From Thioclava atlantica (GTDB lineage: Bacteria > Pseudomonadota > Alphaproteobacteria > Rhodobacterales > Rhodobacteraceae), in assembly GCF_000737065.1 (NCBI RefSeq), contig NZ_AQRC01000002.1:310001-374000 (forward strand): 64,000 nucleotides of DNA. The letters run 5' to 3'. Shown piece by piece: positions 15,371 to 23,607 of the stretch. Below the pieces are notes generated by a model, which ran no database searches, had not been told where the DNA came from, and worked only from the letters and a program-made list of their open reading frames with translations. Both the position numbers and the translations under genes were made by a program. How positions within the stretch are numbered: position 1 is the first letter of the stretch; each line of letters begins with the position of its first letter.

Positions 15371-15676
15371 TTATCGCGGCGGCGCCGCACGCCTTTCGCG
15401 CGCGGAACCGCTTTCCCCTTCCACGCACCCCCCGGAACGGTCCATCCGGTCGCGCTCAAGCGTGCGCGCCTCGGCTGAATCCAAGCGGGCCAGCGCCGCG
15501 TCCACGCTTTCGGTTTCGCGCAAGGCGCGCGCCCAGATCCGCGCAACCGAAACCGCCGACCAGGGGAGCGCCGCGCGCGCCACCCAGGCACGCGCGGCAG
15601 ACGGCAGCCGATCATAGGCGGCCATCGGATCGGAGCGGGCGCGTTTGCGCAACCCGGTCGCGAGGTTGTGCCTCAC
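15371..15676 (-). CDS. Small protein of DUF6525 type, coupled to the GTPase gene
   Basis: A 101-residue basic protein starting with [25 protein letters not shown], then [19 protein letters not shown] and a helical [21 protein letters not shown] segment. The pattern (short basic N-terminus, MxxYDxLPxxxRxW, ALPWS) matches, from memory, a small family of unknown function restricted mostly to Rhodobacterales. Its GTG start overlaps the stop of the COG0523 GTPase gene (GTGA), so the two are translated together. There is no signal peptide or metal-ligand cluster. The last 25 residues look disordered. Confidence 0.65.
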   Translation of the reverse strand: MRHNLATGLRKRARSDPMAAYDRLPSAARAWVARAALPWSAVSVARIWARALRETESVDAALARLDSAEARTLERDRMDRSGGCVEGESGSARERRAAPPR

Positions 15677-16869
15677 GCCGCGCGGCCCCAGCGGGGAAAA
15701 GGATCGTCGAGATCGCGCCAGAGATCCGGGACGAAGCGGGTTTCCGGCACGAGGCAGCGGGTCAGCATCGTCTCGATCCGGGCGCGGTTCATCTCTCCGA
15801 GCATGCCGATGAAAACCATCTCCTGGCGCCGGTCGCCGAACTCCCGGGCGACGCGATCGGCCATGCGTTCGCGGGCCTCCTCGGGCCAATGCGCTTGCGG
15901 GACCGCCGCCCACCAGAAGCCGAGCCCGCGCACCTCGAGCATGGGCCCGGCGACAGAAAACTCACCCGCCCAGTCGGGTCGCGTGGCGAGCCAGAAATGC
16001 CCCTTCGCCCGGATCACGCCGGGCAGCGGCGTCTCGAAGAACTCCGCGAGCTTTGCCGGATCGAAGGGACGCTCCGCGCGAAACACGAAAGACGTGATGC
16101 CGTATTCGGCGTCTTCGGGGGTATGGTCGGCGAAGCCGTAGAGTTCCTGCATCCAGGTCGGGTGGCGGTGTGCGGCCTCGAAGGAGAAACGGCCGGTGCC
16201 CAGGATGTCCTCCGCCGCGACCTGTCCGTAATCCGTTTCGATGACCCTCGCATCGGCATTGAGCGCGCGGATGATGGCGCGGGCGTTCGCGCGGTCCTCT
16301 TCGCTCGCCGCGCCGATCTTGTTCAGCACGATCACGTCGGCGAACTCGATCTGCTCGGTCAGCAGCTGCACCAGCGAGCGGTCATCTTCGGGGCCCAGTT
16401 CGACCCCGCGGTCGGCAAGGAAATCCTGAGCACTGAAATCCCGAGTGAGGTTCGCGGCGTCGACCACGGTCACCATCGTGTCGAGCCGCGCGATATCGTC
16501 GAGCGAAGCGCCGCGCTCGTCCCGGAACTCGAAGCTCGCCGCGACCGGAAGCGGTTCGGCGACCCCGGTGGATTCGATCAGCAGGTAGTCGAAGCGCCCC
16601 TCTTGGGCGAGACGGCGCACCTCGATCAGGAGGTCCTCGCGCAGGGTGCAGCAGATGCAGCCATTGGTCATTTCGACGAGCTTCTCCTCGCCCCGCTGGA
16701 GGCTGCCGCCGTTGCGAATCAGCTCGGCGTCGATATTCACCTCCGACATGTCGTTGACGATCACGGCCACAGGCAGGCCGGACCGGTTGGCGAGGACGTG
16801 ATTGAGAAGCGTGGTTTTTCCGGCCCCGAGGAAACCGGAGAGCACGGTGACGGGAAGACGATCGGTCAT
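15673..16869 (-). CDS. COG0523/CobW-family metallochaperone GTPase
   Basis: A 398-residue G3E-family P-loop GTPase. Walker A is GFLGAGKTT (residues 12-20). The metal-binding CxCC motif is CICC at 71-74, followed by [16 protein letters not shown] is the Walker B-type stretch and LNKIG the base-recognition motif. A C-terminal CobW_C domain (residues about 240-360) carries the conserved [15 protein letters not shown]. The family delivers zinc, cobalt or other metals; a Zur-like palindrome just upstream suggests a zinc-starvation (ZNG/YciC-like) role. The ATG at 16869 follows AGGAG. It is first in a two-gene unit with the coupled small protein. Confidence 0.88.
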   Translation of the reverse strand: MTDRLPVTVLSGFLGAGKTTLLNHVLANRSGLPVAVIVNDMSEVNIDAELIRNGGSLQRGEEKLVEMTNGCICCTLREDLLIEVRRLAQEGRFDYLLIESTGVAEPLPVAASFEFRDERGASLDDIARLDTMVTVVDAANLTRDFSAQDFLADRGVELGPEDDRSLVQLLTEQIEFADVIVLNKIGAASEEDRANARAIIRALNADARVIETDYGQVAAEDILGTGRFSFEAAHRHPTWMQELYGFADHTPEDAEYGITSFVFRAERPFDPAKLAEFFETPLPGVIRAKGHFWLATRPDWAGEFSVAGPMLEVRGLGFWWAAVPQAHWPEEARERMADRVAREFGDRRQEMVFIGMLGEMNRARIETMLTRCLVPETRFVPDLWRDLDDPFPRWGRAA

Positions 16870-16878
16870 GGCAACTCC

Positions 16879-16910
16879 TGTTACTTTATAACTGGCGTTA
16901 CAAAGTAACA
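16879..16910. promoter_or_regulatory. Zur-like palindromic operator upstream of COG0523 gene
   Basis: The outer arms TGTTACTTT (16879-16887) and AAAGTAACA (16902-16910) are exact inverted repeats. Each half is itself near-palindromic (GTTACTTTATAAC and GTTACAAAGTAAC), as expected of two adjacent dimer sites. AT-rich GTTA/TAAC palindromes resemble Fur-family Zur sites of alphaproteobacteria, and COG0523 genes are classic Zur targets. The site is only 9 bases from the ATG, so binding would block initiation. Confidence 0.6.
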
Positions 16911-17025
16911 ATTACCGATCGCAAGTCCCCAAGTCCCTGTGCCTTCGAACCTCGATCTGGCGAAGGGCTTACCGCTCAGGCGGGCAATTGGTGTTCTGCT
17001 CTCCCTACGCGGATGATCTGCCGCG

Positions 17026-17054
17026 AAGGCGCGCCGCGGCGGGCGGCGCGCCTT
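17026..17054 (-). terminator. Stem-loop after the PQQ dehydrogenase gene
   Basis: Perfect 12-base arms AAGGCGCGCCGC (17026-17037) and GCGGCGCGCCTT (17043-17054) around a 5-base loop, 22 bases past the dehydrogenase stop on the minus strand. No T-run follows in that direction, but stem strength supports termination. Confidence 0.65.
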
Positions 17055-17076
17055 TCCCCTCATTCCTGAGGCCCCC

Positions 17077-19221
17077 TCACTCCTGCGGCAGGGCGTAGAC
17101 GGCGACCTGATCCCCGACGGCGGGCTTGAGGATGGAGTTGCCGCCCGAGACGAAGGCCACGTATTCCCGGCCCTTGTATTCGTAGATCGCAGGGTTCGCG
17201 ACGACCGGCGCCTGCAGCTGCGACGACCACAGTTCCTTGCCGGTCTGGATGTCATAGGCGCGGGCCTTGGCGTCCATCGTCGCGCCGATGAAGATCAGCC
17301 CCGATTTGGTCACTGCCGGGCCGCCGATCGTGGGCGAGCCCATGCTCTCGGGCATGAAGAACCCGTATTTCTGGGAGCTTCCCAAGGGCTTGCGCCACTT
17401 CACGTCGCCCGTATGCATGTCGATCGCGACCAGTTCGCCGAAGGGCGGCTTCCAGCAGGGCATACCGGCCCAGTTGAGCGCATTGCCGAGGCTCATCCCG
17501 TAGGGCGCGCCCTTCTGCGGGTAGAAGCCGTTCTCGTTGCCCGACCCGCCCGCGTTCTTGTCGTAGTCCTGCCGGTCCCAGAGCTTGATATATTGCACGA
17601 TATGCGACGTATTCACGACCGCGATCTGCGCATCGGGATCGAAGGCCACCCCGCCCCATTGCACGCCGCCCGCGCTGTCGGGATAGGCGAGCGTGCCCTC
17701 GCCCTTGGTGGTGGGCGGCGTATACATCCCGTCATAGGTCAGGTTCTCGAACAGCTTCGAACAGGCCCCGCCCGAAACCAGATCGGCGATGCCCCAGACC
17801 TCGGGTTTCTTCGACTGGTCGAGCAGCGGCGCGGGCTTCGTCGGGAAGGGCTGGGTCGGTGCATAGACCTCCCCCTTGACCGAGCCGTCGCCCTGGGGAA
17901 CGGGACGCTCCTCGATCGGCCAGACGTCTTTCCCGGTCTCGCGGTTCACCACGAAGAGGAACCCCATCTTCGTGCCCTGCATCAGCGCCGGGATCTGCTT
18001 TCCGTCCACGGTGATATCCATCAGCGTCGGCGCCGAGTTGATATCGTAATCCCAGATGTCGTGATGCACCCATTGCCGCGACCAGACGACCTTGCCGGTA
18101 TCGAGATCGAGCGCGGTGGTCGAGGTGGCGTAGGGAATTTCCTCGGTCCGGTTGCCGCCCCAGTAATTCGGCGAGGGCGAGGCCACCGGCAGATAGACCA
18201 TGTTCAGCCCCAGATCGACCGACATCGCGGTCCAGACATTGGCGGTGCCGGTCTTGCGGCGGATGCTCTCCGGCAGCGTCTCGAACGCCCATTGCAGCTT
18301 GCCCGTTTGCGGATCGACCGAGAAGACCGCACCGGGAGGGGCCTCGGCCCATTCCCAGTCCTGCCCGGCCCAGCCGAGGATCAGGTGGTTGCCCGCGACG
18401 GTGGGCGGTTGCAGCACCGAGAGCGGGAAGCGGTCATTGACCGTGTTCCACTGGTTCACGTCGAGCACGCCATCCTTGCCGAAATCCGGGCAGGGCTTGC
18501 CGCTATCGGCATCGACCGCGAAGAGCCGCGCATCCATGGTGCCGATGTAGACGATCTTCTGACAGAGCTTGCCCGCGACCGGGTTCTTCGCCTGCCAATA
18601 GGCGACGCCGCGGTTCTTGAGCGCAGGCTGAGTCAGCGCCTTGAGCGTCGATTTCGTATCGAAGGCCCATTTCTGCTTGCCGGTCGCCGGATCGAGCGCG
18701 AGGATCCGGTAGAACGGCGTCCCGATATAGAGCGTGTCATTGGCGAAGATCGGCGTCGCCGACCACACGGTTGCTGGCTTGTCGCCCGACCCGTCCGAGA
18801 CATCGCCGGTATGGATCTGCCAGACCTTCTGCAGCTTGCCGACATTTTCGGGGGTGATCTGGGTCAGCGGCGAATATTTCTGCGCGCTGAGCTGGCCGTG
18901 AAAACTGTCCCAGACCGGTTGATCGGGGACCAGCGGCGTGCCGTCGCGTTGGCGCGGGCCGGATGCGTAGATCGGGTCGGCCACGCCGGGAACCGTGTCC
19001 TGCGCGCCTTGCTGCGGGGCTGCGGGACTTTGCGCATCGAGGTTGGGATTGTCGGTCTGGCCCGCTCCGGCTCCGTTCGCTTGCGGCACGGCCGAGGCGG
19101 CACCATCGGTGCCGGCTGGCTGCGTGGTATTCGAAGACGTCTGCCCGCTCGTGTCCTGAGCCTGTCCTGCGGTGCCCAGAAGAACCAGCGCGAGCGCGAG
19201 TGAGATAGTTGTGCGGATCAT
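17077..19221 (-). CDS. sldA: PQQ-dependent membrane-associated dehydrogenase, large subunit (SldA-like)
   Basis: A 714-residue periplasmic quinoprotein. A signal peptide (SLALALVLLGTAGQAQ) is followed by about 55 residues rich in Ser, Thr, Gln and Pro, then an eight-bladed propeller. Blade (W) motifs include PATGKQKWAFDTKS, PQTGKLQWAFETLP, LDTGKVVWSRQWVHHD and MHTGDVKWRKPLG. WVHHDIWDYDINSAPTL is typical of the glucose/quinate/glycerol dehydrogenase group. There is no heme c motif. Single-chain glucose dehydrogenases carry a five-helix membrane anchor at the N-terminus; here that part is a separate upstream gene overlapping by ATGA, as in the SldBA glycerol/sorbitol dehydrogenases of acetic acid bacteria. 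Polyol oxidation feeding ubiquinone is likely; exact substrate unknown. Confidence 0.82.
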   Translation of the reverse strand: MIRTTISLALALVLLGTAGQAQDTSGQTSSNTTQPAGTDGAASAVPQANGAGAGQTDNPNLDAQSPAAPQQGAQDTVPGVADPIYASGPRQRDGTPLVPDQPVWDSFHGQLSAQKYSPLTQITPENVGKLQKVWQIHTGDVSDGSGDKPATVWSATPIFANDTLYIGTPFYRILALDPATGKQKWAFDTKSTLKALTQPALKNRGVAYWQAKNPVAGKLCQKIVYIGTMDARLFAVDADSGKPCPDFGKDGVLDVNQWNTVNDRFPLSVLQPPTVAGNHLILGWAGQDWEWAEAPPGAVFSVDPQTGKLQWAFETLPESIRRKTGTANVWTAMSVDLGLNMVYLPVASPSPNYWGGNRTEEIPYATSTTALDLDTGKVVWSRQWVHHDIWDYDINSAPTLMDITVDGKQIPALMQGTKMGFLFVVNRETGKDVWPIEERPVPQGDGSVKGEVYAPTQPFPTKPAPLLDQSKKPEVWGIADLVSGGACSKLFENLTYDGMYTPPTTKGEGTLAYPDSAGGVQWGGVAFDPDAQIAVVNTSHIVQYIKLWDRQDYDKNAGGSGNENGFYPQKGAPYGMSLGNALNWAGMPCWKPPFGELVAIDMHTGDVKWRKPLGSSQKYGFFMPESMGSPTIGGPAVTKSGLIFIGATMDAKARAYDIQTGKELWSSQLQAPVVANPAIYEYKGREYVAFVSGGNSILKPAVGDQVAVYALPQE

Positions 19222-19589
19222 GCGTAGGCTCCATGCGCGTTGGCGGGCCGGCTTGACGCGACGTCGTAGATCAGACCGATCAGCACGACGCCCATCGCCG
19301 CGATCAGCCACCATTCGTGAAGGAAATACCCAGCCGCCACGGTGCCCAGAAGCCCGAGGCCCACGAGCACGCGCAAGGTGATGCGCAGCCGCCCGGGCCG
19401 CGTCATCTGGATCGCGAGCCCCGCGAGCGCGATCAGCACGCTCGAGGCGATCACCAGCCCCGCGCCGAACGTGCCCGTCACGCCGGTCAGCGGCGTCAGG
19501 AAATTCCAGATTGCCACGCCAGCACCCGCCAGTCCGCCGAGGACGATCAGGATGGTGCGCGGCCTTGTCGCTGCATTCGGATCAGTCAA
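19218..19589 (-). CDS. sldB: Membrane anchor subunit of the PQQ dehydrogenase (SldB-like)
   Basis: A 123-residue hydrophobic protein with four or five membrane helices (TILIVLGGLAGAGVAIWNFL, GAGLVIASSVLIALAGLAI, VLVGLGLLGTVAAGYFL, WWLIAAMGVVLIGLIYDV). It resembles the N-terminal membrane domain of quinoprotein glucose dehydrogenase. It starts with TTG at 19589, supported by GGGAGGG 9 bases upstream on the minus strand. Its TGA overlaps the ATG of the catalytic subunit. It should dock the propeller subunit on the periplasmic face and pass electrons to ubiquinone. Confidence 0.75.
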   Translation of the reverse strand: MTDPNAATRPRTILIVLGGLAGAGVAIWNFLTPLTGVTGTFGAGLVIASSVLIALAGLAIQMTRPGRLRITLRVLVGLGLLGTVAAGYFLHEWWLIAAMGVVLIGLIYDVASSRPANAHGAYA

Positions 19590-19913
19590 CGATCTACCCT
19601 CCCTGTGACCGTATCTGTGGCCCAACGCGGGCCTTGCAGGACGGGTCCATGAAAACGTGATGGATCGCGAGCTCGTGTTCGAGGAACGTTTCGACGCCGG
19701 GATCGTTCCTCGAGGTTTTCGTCTCGCAAGCACCGTCGGCACGCGGCACCGCCGGAGCCTCGGCCGGATGGCGCACAGGGTCGTTCGGAGCCTGCCGAGC
19801 AATCTTTGGGTCTCCATAGGGCCTTCGGACTTTGCTCGCAAAAACCTGCGCGGCTTCTTCGACCGGCCCCACGCCACCGGGTGCCCCGAAGTGCCCCCCC
19901 GGGAGAACGCCGC
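19590..19913. other. Intergenic region between sldB-like and TSUP genes
   Basis: About 325 bases, with no gene I can support. Open frames on both strands continue from neighbouring genes as shadows. It presumably carries the promoter for the PQQ dehydrogenase operon on the minus strand. Confidence 0.35.
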
Positions 19914-20654
19914 CTAGAGATAGACCGCCAGCCCACGCCCCCCGGCGAGGAGGGCCGAGAGGGCCATCACCGCGATGGCGAGCTTGCGGTATTGCGCGCT
20001 GTCGAGCCGCGTGAAGGCCGCCGACCCCGCCCATGTCCCGAGCGCGAGCGCGGGGATCGCTATCAGTGTCAGCGAAAGCGTCTGCGCATTCACCGCGCCT
20101 GCCAGGATCAGGCCGGGCGTGGCGAGCAGCGAGGCGACGAAGAAGAACAGCAAGAGCGAGGCCCGCGTCTGAACCGCGCTCGTCCCTGCGCCGAGGTAAT
20201 AGGCCACGGCGGGCGGACCGGGCATCGCCGCGAGCCCCGAAAAAGCCCCCGAAGCGACACCCGCGATCAGCGCGAGCCTTCCATTGGGGTGCGGATGGGC
20301 GGGCTTGTAGCGCATCAGGAGCGCAAGCCCCGCCAGTACCGCCAGCGCGATCAGGATCCGCGCCGCATCGGGAGAGACCGCGGTGAGCGCGAAGATCCCC
20401 AGCGGCGTGCCCGCGATCGCCCCGAGCGACAGCCTCGCGAGCGACGGGCGGTGCACATGCCCGTGCAGCGTGAAGAGATCGCGGCACCCCACCGCGACCT
20501 GCAGCAGAACCGCGAGCGTCACCGCCTCGACAGGCGGCAGCATCAACGAAATGATCGGCACGGCGGCGAGCGCGAAGCCAAACCCGGCGATCCCGCGCAG
20601 GAAGGCGGAGCCGAACACCGCAGCGATGACAAGAAAAGTAGTGGTGCTCAGCAT
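19914..20654 (-). CDS. TSUP (TauE/SafE) family membrane exporter
   Basis: A 246-residue protein with about eight membrane helices in two related halves: FLRGIAGFGFALAAVPIISL in the first and GVASGAFSGLAAMPGPPAVA in the second, the repeated glycine/proline loop motif of TauE/SafE proteins. Members export sulfite, sulfonates or other organic anions. The ATG at 20654 was chosen over an upstream in-frame start inside the TetR gene. It begins 4 bases after the TetR stop, so the two genes are probably one transcript and the exporter is likely under the same regulator. Confidence 0.85.
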   Translation of the reverse strand: MLSTTTFLVIAAVFGSAFLRGIAGFGFALAAVPIISLMLPPVEAVTLAVLLQVAVGCRDLFTLHGHVHRPSLARLSLGAIAGTPLGIFALTAVSPDAARILIALAVLAGLALLMRYKPAHPHPNGRLALIAGVASGAFSGLAAMPGPPAVAYYLGAGTSAVQTRASLLLFFFVASLLATPGLILAGAVNAQTLSLTLIAIPALALGTWAGSAAFTRLDSAQYRKLAIAVMALSALLAGGRGLAVYL

Positions 20655-20658
20655 CTCT

Positions 20659-21327
20659 CTAGCCCTCCGCCTGCGCGATCCGCGCCGCGCATCCCGCGGC
20701 ACAGAAGGCGACAAGCCCCTCGATCGAGGCCGTCGCTCCCTCTTGCGCGGCCAGCGCCGCGATCCGCCATTCCGAGGTCAGAAAGGCCAGAAGTGCCGCG
20801 ACCGAATAGACGAACGCCTCCGCGACAACAGCGCGGCCCACGCCCGGATGAAGCGTACAGATCTCGTCGAGGAAATGCTGCGCGGTCGGGTCGAAGAGAT
20901 CGGTCGAGACATCCGCCCAATCGTGATCGGCCGAAACCGTCGCCACGAGGCGCGCATAGGCCAGCCATTGCGGATCGCTGCCCGCGGCCTTCTCGAGATA
21001 GGGGCGGAAGAAACAGCCCAGGATCGCCGTGAGGTCGAGCGCCCCCTGCGCCTTCGCGCGCTCGAGCGCCTCGAGACGCAGCCGTGTCAGCTCCTCCGCG
21101 CGCCGCTCCACCACTTCGCGAAACAACGCCTCCTTGCCGCCGCCGTGATGGTTCACCAGCCCCAGCGGAACCTCGGCCAGCGCGGCGATTTCGCGCACCT
21201 TCGCTCCCTCGAATCCATCCCGCGCGAACACCCTTTCGGCGGCATCGAGAATCCGTGATCGACTCTCGAGAGAGCGCTTCGATGGCGCCCTAACCCGTTG
21301 TTTCTCTGTCGTCTTTTTCGTCATCAC
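20659..21327 (-). CDS. TetR-family transcriptional regulator
   Basis: A 222-residue regulator. The N-terminal helix-turn-helix reads SRILDAAERVFARDGFEGAK, VREIAALAEVPLGLVNHH, GGGKEALFREVV; the recognition helix has NHHGGGKE where most TetR proteins have YYHFxSKE. The C-terminal ligand domain (residues 85-222) includes FFRPYLEKAAGSDPQWLAYARL, resembling the TetR_C group whose ligands are often hydrophobic. A basic tail precedes the HTH. It is divergent from the monooxygenase cassette, with a perfect inverted repeat between them, and upstream of the TSUP gene. Confidence 0.87.
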   Translation of the reverse strand: MMTKKTTEKQRVRAPSKRSLESRSRILDAAERVFARDGFEGAKVREIAALAEVPLGLVNHHGGGKEALFREVVERRAEELTRLRLEALERAKAQGALDLTAILGCFFRPYLEKAAGSDPQWLAYARLVATVSADHDWADVSTDLFDPTAQHFLDEICTLHPGVGRAVVAEAFVYSVAALLAFLTSEWRIAALAAQEGATASIEGLVAFCAAGCAARIAQAEG

Positions 21328-21344
21328 ACGGGGGCTTGCTTATT

Positions 21345-21360
21345 TTGAACATTGGTTCAA
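21345..21360. promoter_or_regulatory. TetR operator candidate
   Basis: TTGAAC (21345-21350) and GTTCAA (21355-21360) are exact inverted repeats around ATTG, in the 61-base gap between the TetR start (21327) and the monooxygenase start (21389). Size and placement fit a TetR dimer site that would repress both directions. Confidence 0.65.
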
Positions 21361-21388
21361 TTTAAGAGGGTCTGGGAGGAGACGCAAC

Positions 21389-22708
21389 ATGAGAGATACG
21401 AGGGGCAAGTTCGCCCTGATCGGCGCGGGCCCGATGGGTCTGGCCGCGGCCAAGGTGCTGGGCGAACAGGGAGTGGACTATCAGGGGTTCGAACTGCACA
21501 GCGAGGTGGGCGGGCTCTGGGACATCGAGGGCGCGTGCTCGACCATGTACGAGACGGCGCATCTGATATCCTCGAAACGGATGACGGAATTCGCCGATTT
21601 CCCGATGCGCGAGGAGGTGGCCGAATATCCCAGCCACCGCGAGATGGCACAATATTTCCGCGATTTCGCCGATCACTTCGACATCCGCCGCCATTACCGG
21701 TTCGGCGCGGAGGTGACGAAGGTTGAACCGCTCGGCGGCGATGGCGAGGGCTGGCGGTTGAGCTGGCGCGATGCCGAAGGCGAGCATTCGGAAATCTATG
21801 CCGGCGTGCTGATCGCCAACGGCACGCTCTCCGAGCCGAACATGCCGGAATTTCCCGACCATTTCGACGGCGAGATGATCCATTCCTCGGCCTATCGCGA
21901 CCCCGCGCAGTTCCACGGCAAGCGCGTGCTCGTCGTCGGCGCGGGAAATTCGGGCTGCGACATCGCGGTGGACGCGATCCATCACGGGCAAAGCTGCGAT
22001 CTCTCGATGCGGCGCGGCTATTACTTCGTGCCGAAATATGTCTTCGGCAAACCCGCCGACACGCTGGGCGGGGCGATCAAGCTGCCGATGTGGCTCAAGC
22101 GCAGGATCGACGGAGCACTGCTGAAATGGTTCGTGGGCGATCCGCAGAAATACGGCTTCCCGAAACCCGATTACAAACTCTACGAGAGCCATCCGATCGT
22201 GAACTCGCTCGTGCTGTTTCACGCGGGCCATGGCGATCTGAAGGTGCGCCCCGATATCGAGCGGCTCGACGGCAAGACGGTTCATTTCAAGGACGGATCG
22301 CAGGCCGATTACGACATGATCCTCGCCGCGACCGGCTACAAGCTGCACTACCCGTTCATCGCGCCTGAGCTGCTGAACTGGCAAGGCGATGCGCCGCATC
22401 TCTATCTCAACGCGATGCACCCCCGGCGCGACGACCTCTTCGTGCTCGGCATGCTGGAGGCGAGCGGGCTCGGCTGGCAGGGCCGTCACGAACAGGCCGA
22501 GATGGTGGCGCGCTACATTCGCGGGCTGCGCGATGGCACCGAGGCCGCGAAGAGTCTGAAGGCGAAGAAATCCGAAGGGTTCGAGCGCGCGACCGGCGGC
22601 ATGGCCTATCTCAAGCTCGCGCGGATGGCCTATTACGTGGACAAGGCGACCTATCGCAAGGCGGTCACCGGCTGGATCAAGGCGCTCGGCGGGAAGGCCG
22701 CGGCATGA
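21389..22708 (+). CDS. Flavin-containing monooxygenase (FMO/BVMO-like)
   Basis: A 439-residue FAD/NADPH enzyme. The FAD Rossmann motif GAGPMG is at residues 12-17 and the NADPH Rossmann motif GAGNSG at about 188-193 (KRVLVVGAGNSGCD). Between them, a segment around FHGKR is similar to the FMO identifying motif FxGxxxHxxxY, though not a full match. DMILAATGYKLHYPF matches the C-terminal ATG(Y) element of FMOs. It may oxygenate a ketone, amine or thioether. GGGAGGAG precedes the ATG. It is first of four overlapping genes with a BASS transporter and two SDR enzymes under the divergent TetR. Confidence 0.85.
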   Translation: MRDTRGKFALIGAGPMGLAAAKVLGEQGVDYQGFELHSEVGGLWDIEGACSTMYETAHLISSKRMTEFADFPMREEVAEYPSHREMAQYFRDFADHFDIRRHYRFGAEVTKVEPLGGDGEGWRLSWRDAEGEHSEIYAGVLIANGTLSEPNMPEFPDHFDGEMIHSSAYRDPAQFHGKRVLVVGAGNSGCDIAVDAIHHGQSCDLSMRRGYYFVPKYVFGKPADTLGGAIKLPMWLKRRIDGALLKWFVGDPQKYGFPKPDYKLYESHPIVNSLVLFHAGHGDLKVRPDIERLDGKTVHFKDGSQADYDMILAATGYKLHYPFIAPELLNWQGDAPHLYLNAMHPRRDDLFVLGMLEASGLGWQGRHEQAEMVARYIRGLRDGTEAAKSLKAKKSEGFERATGGMAYLKLARMAYYVDKATYRKAVTGWIKALGGKAAA

Positions 22709-23607
22709 CCGGGCTCGACGCGGTTCGGCTGAATTTCAGCCCCGGCGCCCTGCATCTGCTCAACGCGATCCTCGGCATCGTCATGTTCTCGGTCGCGATC
22801 GACCTGAGCCCCCGCGATTTCCGCCCGCTGGTGCGCAGGCCCTGGGCGCTGATCGTGGGGTTCGCCTCGCAATTCCTGGTACTGCCGGCGCTGACCTTCG
22901 CGCTGGTGCTGGCGCTGCAGCCCAGCCCGTCGATTGCGCTCGGGCTGATCCTCGTCGCGGCCTGTCCGGGCGGAAATGTCTCGAACTTCTTCACCCATCG
23001 GGCGGGCGGGAACACGGCGCTGTCGGTCTCGCTGACCGCCTTCGCCACGGTGGCGGCGATCGTGCTGACGCCGCTCAATATCGCCTTCTGGGGCAGCCTT
23101 TACGCGCCGACCCGTGCGCTGCTGCACGCGACCCATATCGACCCGGTGAGCGTGGCGATCACCGTCGGCGTGATGCTTCTGCTGCCGCTCATCGCGGGGA
23201 TCACGCTGAACCATTACCGCTATGACCTCACCACGCGCATTCGCGACCCATTGAAATGGGTGTCGATGGCGATCTTCGTGGGGTTCGTGGCCCTCTCGCT
23301 GAGTGCCAACTGGCAGTATTTCGTGCAATTCGTCGGGCTGATCGCGGGGATGGTGGCGCTCCATAACGCGTTGGCCTTCGCGGGCGGGTACGGGGCGGCG
23401 ACGCTGGCGCGTCTCTCGCCTTACGACCGGCGCGCGATCACCATCGAAACGGGCATCCAGAACTCGGGCCTCGGGCTGGTGCTGATCTTCGCCTTCTTCG
23501 GCGGACTGGGCGGCATGGCGATCGTCGCCGCCTTCTGGGGGATCTGGCACATCATCGCCGGTTTCACGATCTCGAGTGTCATGAGCCGAAAGGAGGCCGC
23601 ACGATGA
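22705..23607 (+). CDS. Bile acid:sodium symporter (BASS) family transporter
   Basis: A 300-residue membrane protein with nine or ten helices. LGLILVAACPGGNVSNFFTHRAGGN is the family sodium-site region (kept here as overlapping parts of helix 4), and ETGIQNSGLGLVLI is the second crossover motif, both diagnostic of BASS proteins. The ATG overlaps the monooxygenase stop by ATGA, so production is coupled. Bacterial members carry bile acids, keto acids or other organic anions; here it may import or export the substrate or product of the adjacent oxidoreductases. Confidence 0.87.
   Translation: MTGLDAVRLNFSPGALHLLNAILGIVMFSVAIDLSPRDFRPLVRRPWALIVGFASQFLVLPALTFALVLALQPSPSIALGLILVAACPGGNVSNFFTHRAGGNTALSVSLTAFATVAAIVLTPLNIAFWGSLYAPTRALLHATHIDPVSVAITVGVMLLLPLIAGITLNHYRYDLTTRIRDPLKWVSMAIFVGFVALSLSANWQYFVQFVGLIAGMVALHNALAFAGGYGAATLARLSPYDRRAITIETGIQNSGLGLVLIFAFFGGLGGMAIVAAFWGIWHIIAGFTISSVMSRKEAAR

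Noticed and set aside
13498-15615. A 705-codon minus-strand frame opposite the MFS gene
   Set aside because: It mirrors the codon pattern of the MFS gene, is dominated by Glu, Arg, His and Gln, and has no recognisable fold; a shadow.
17413-19203. A 596-codon plus-strand frame opposite the PQQ dehydrogenase
   Set aside because: Antisense shadow of a clear quinoprotein gene, with biased composition and no motif.
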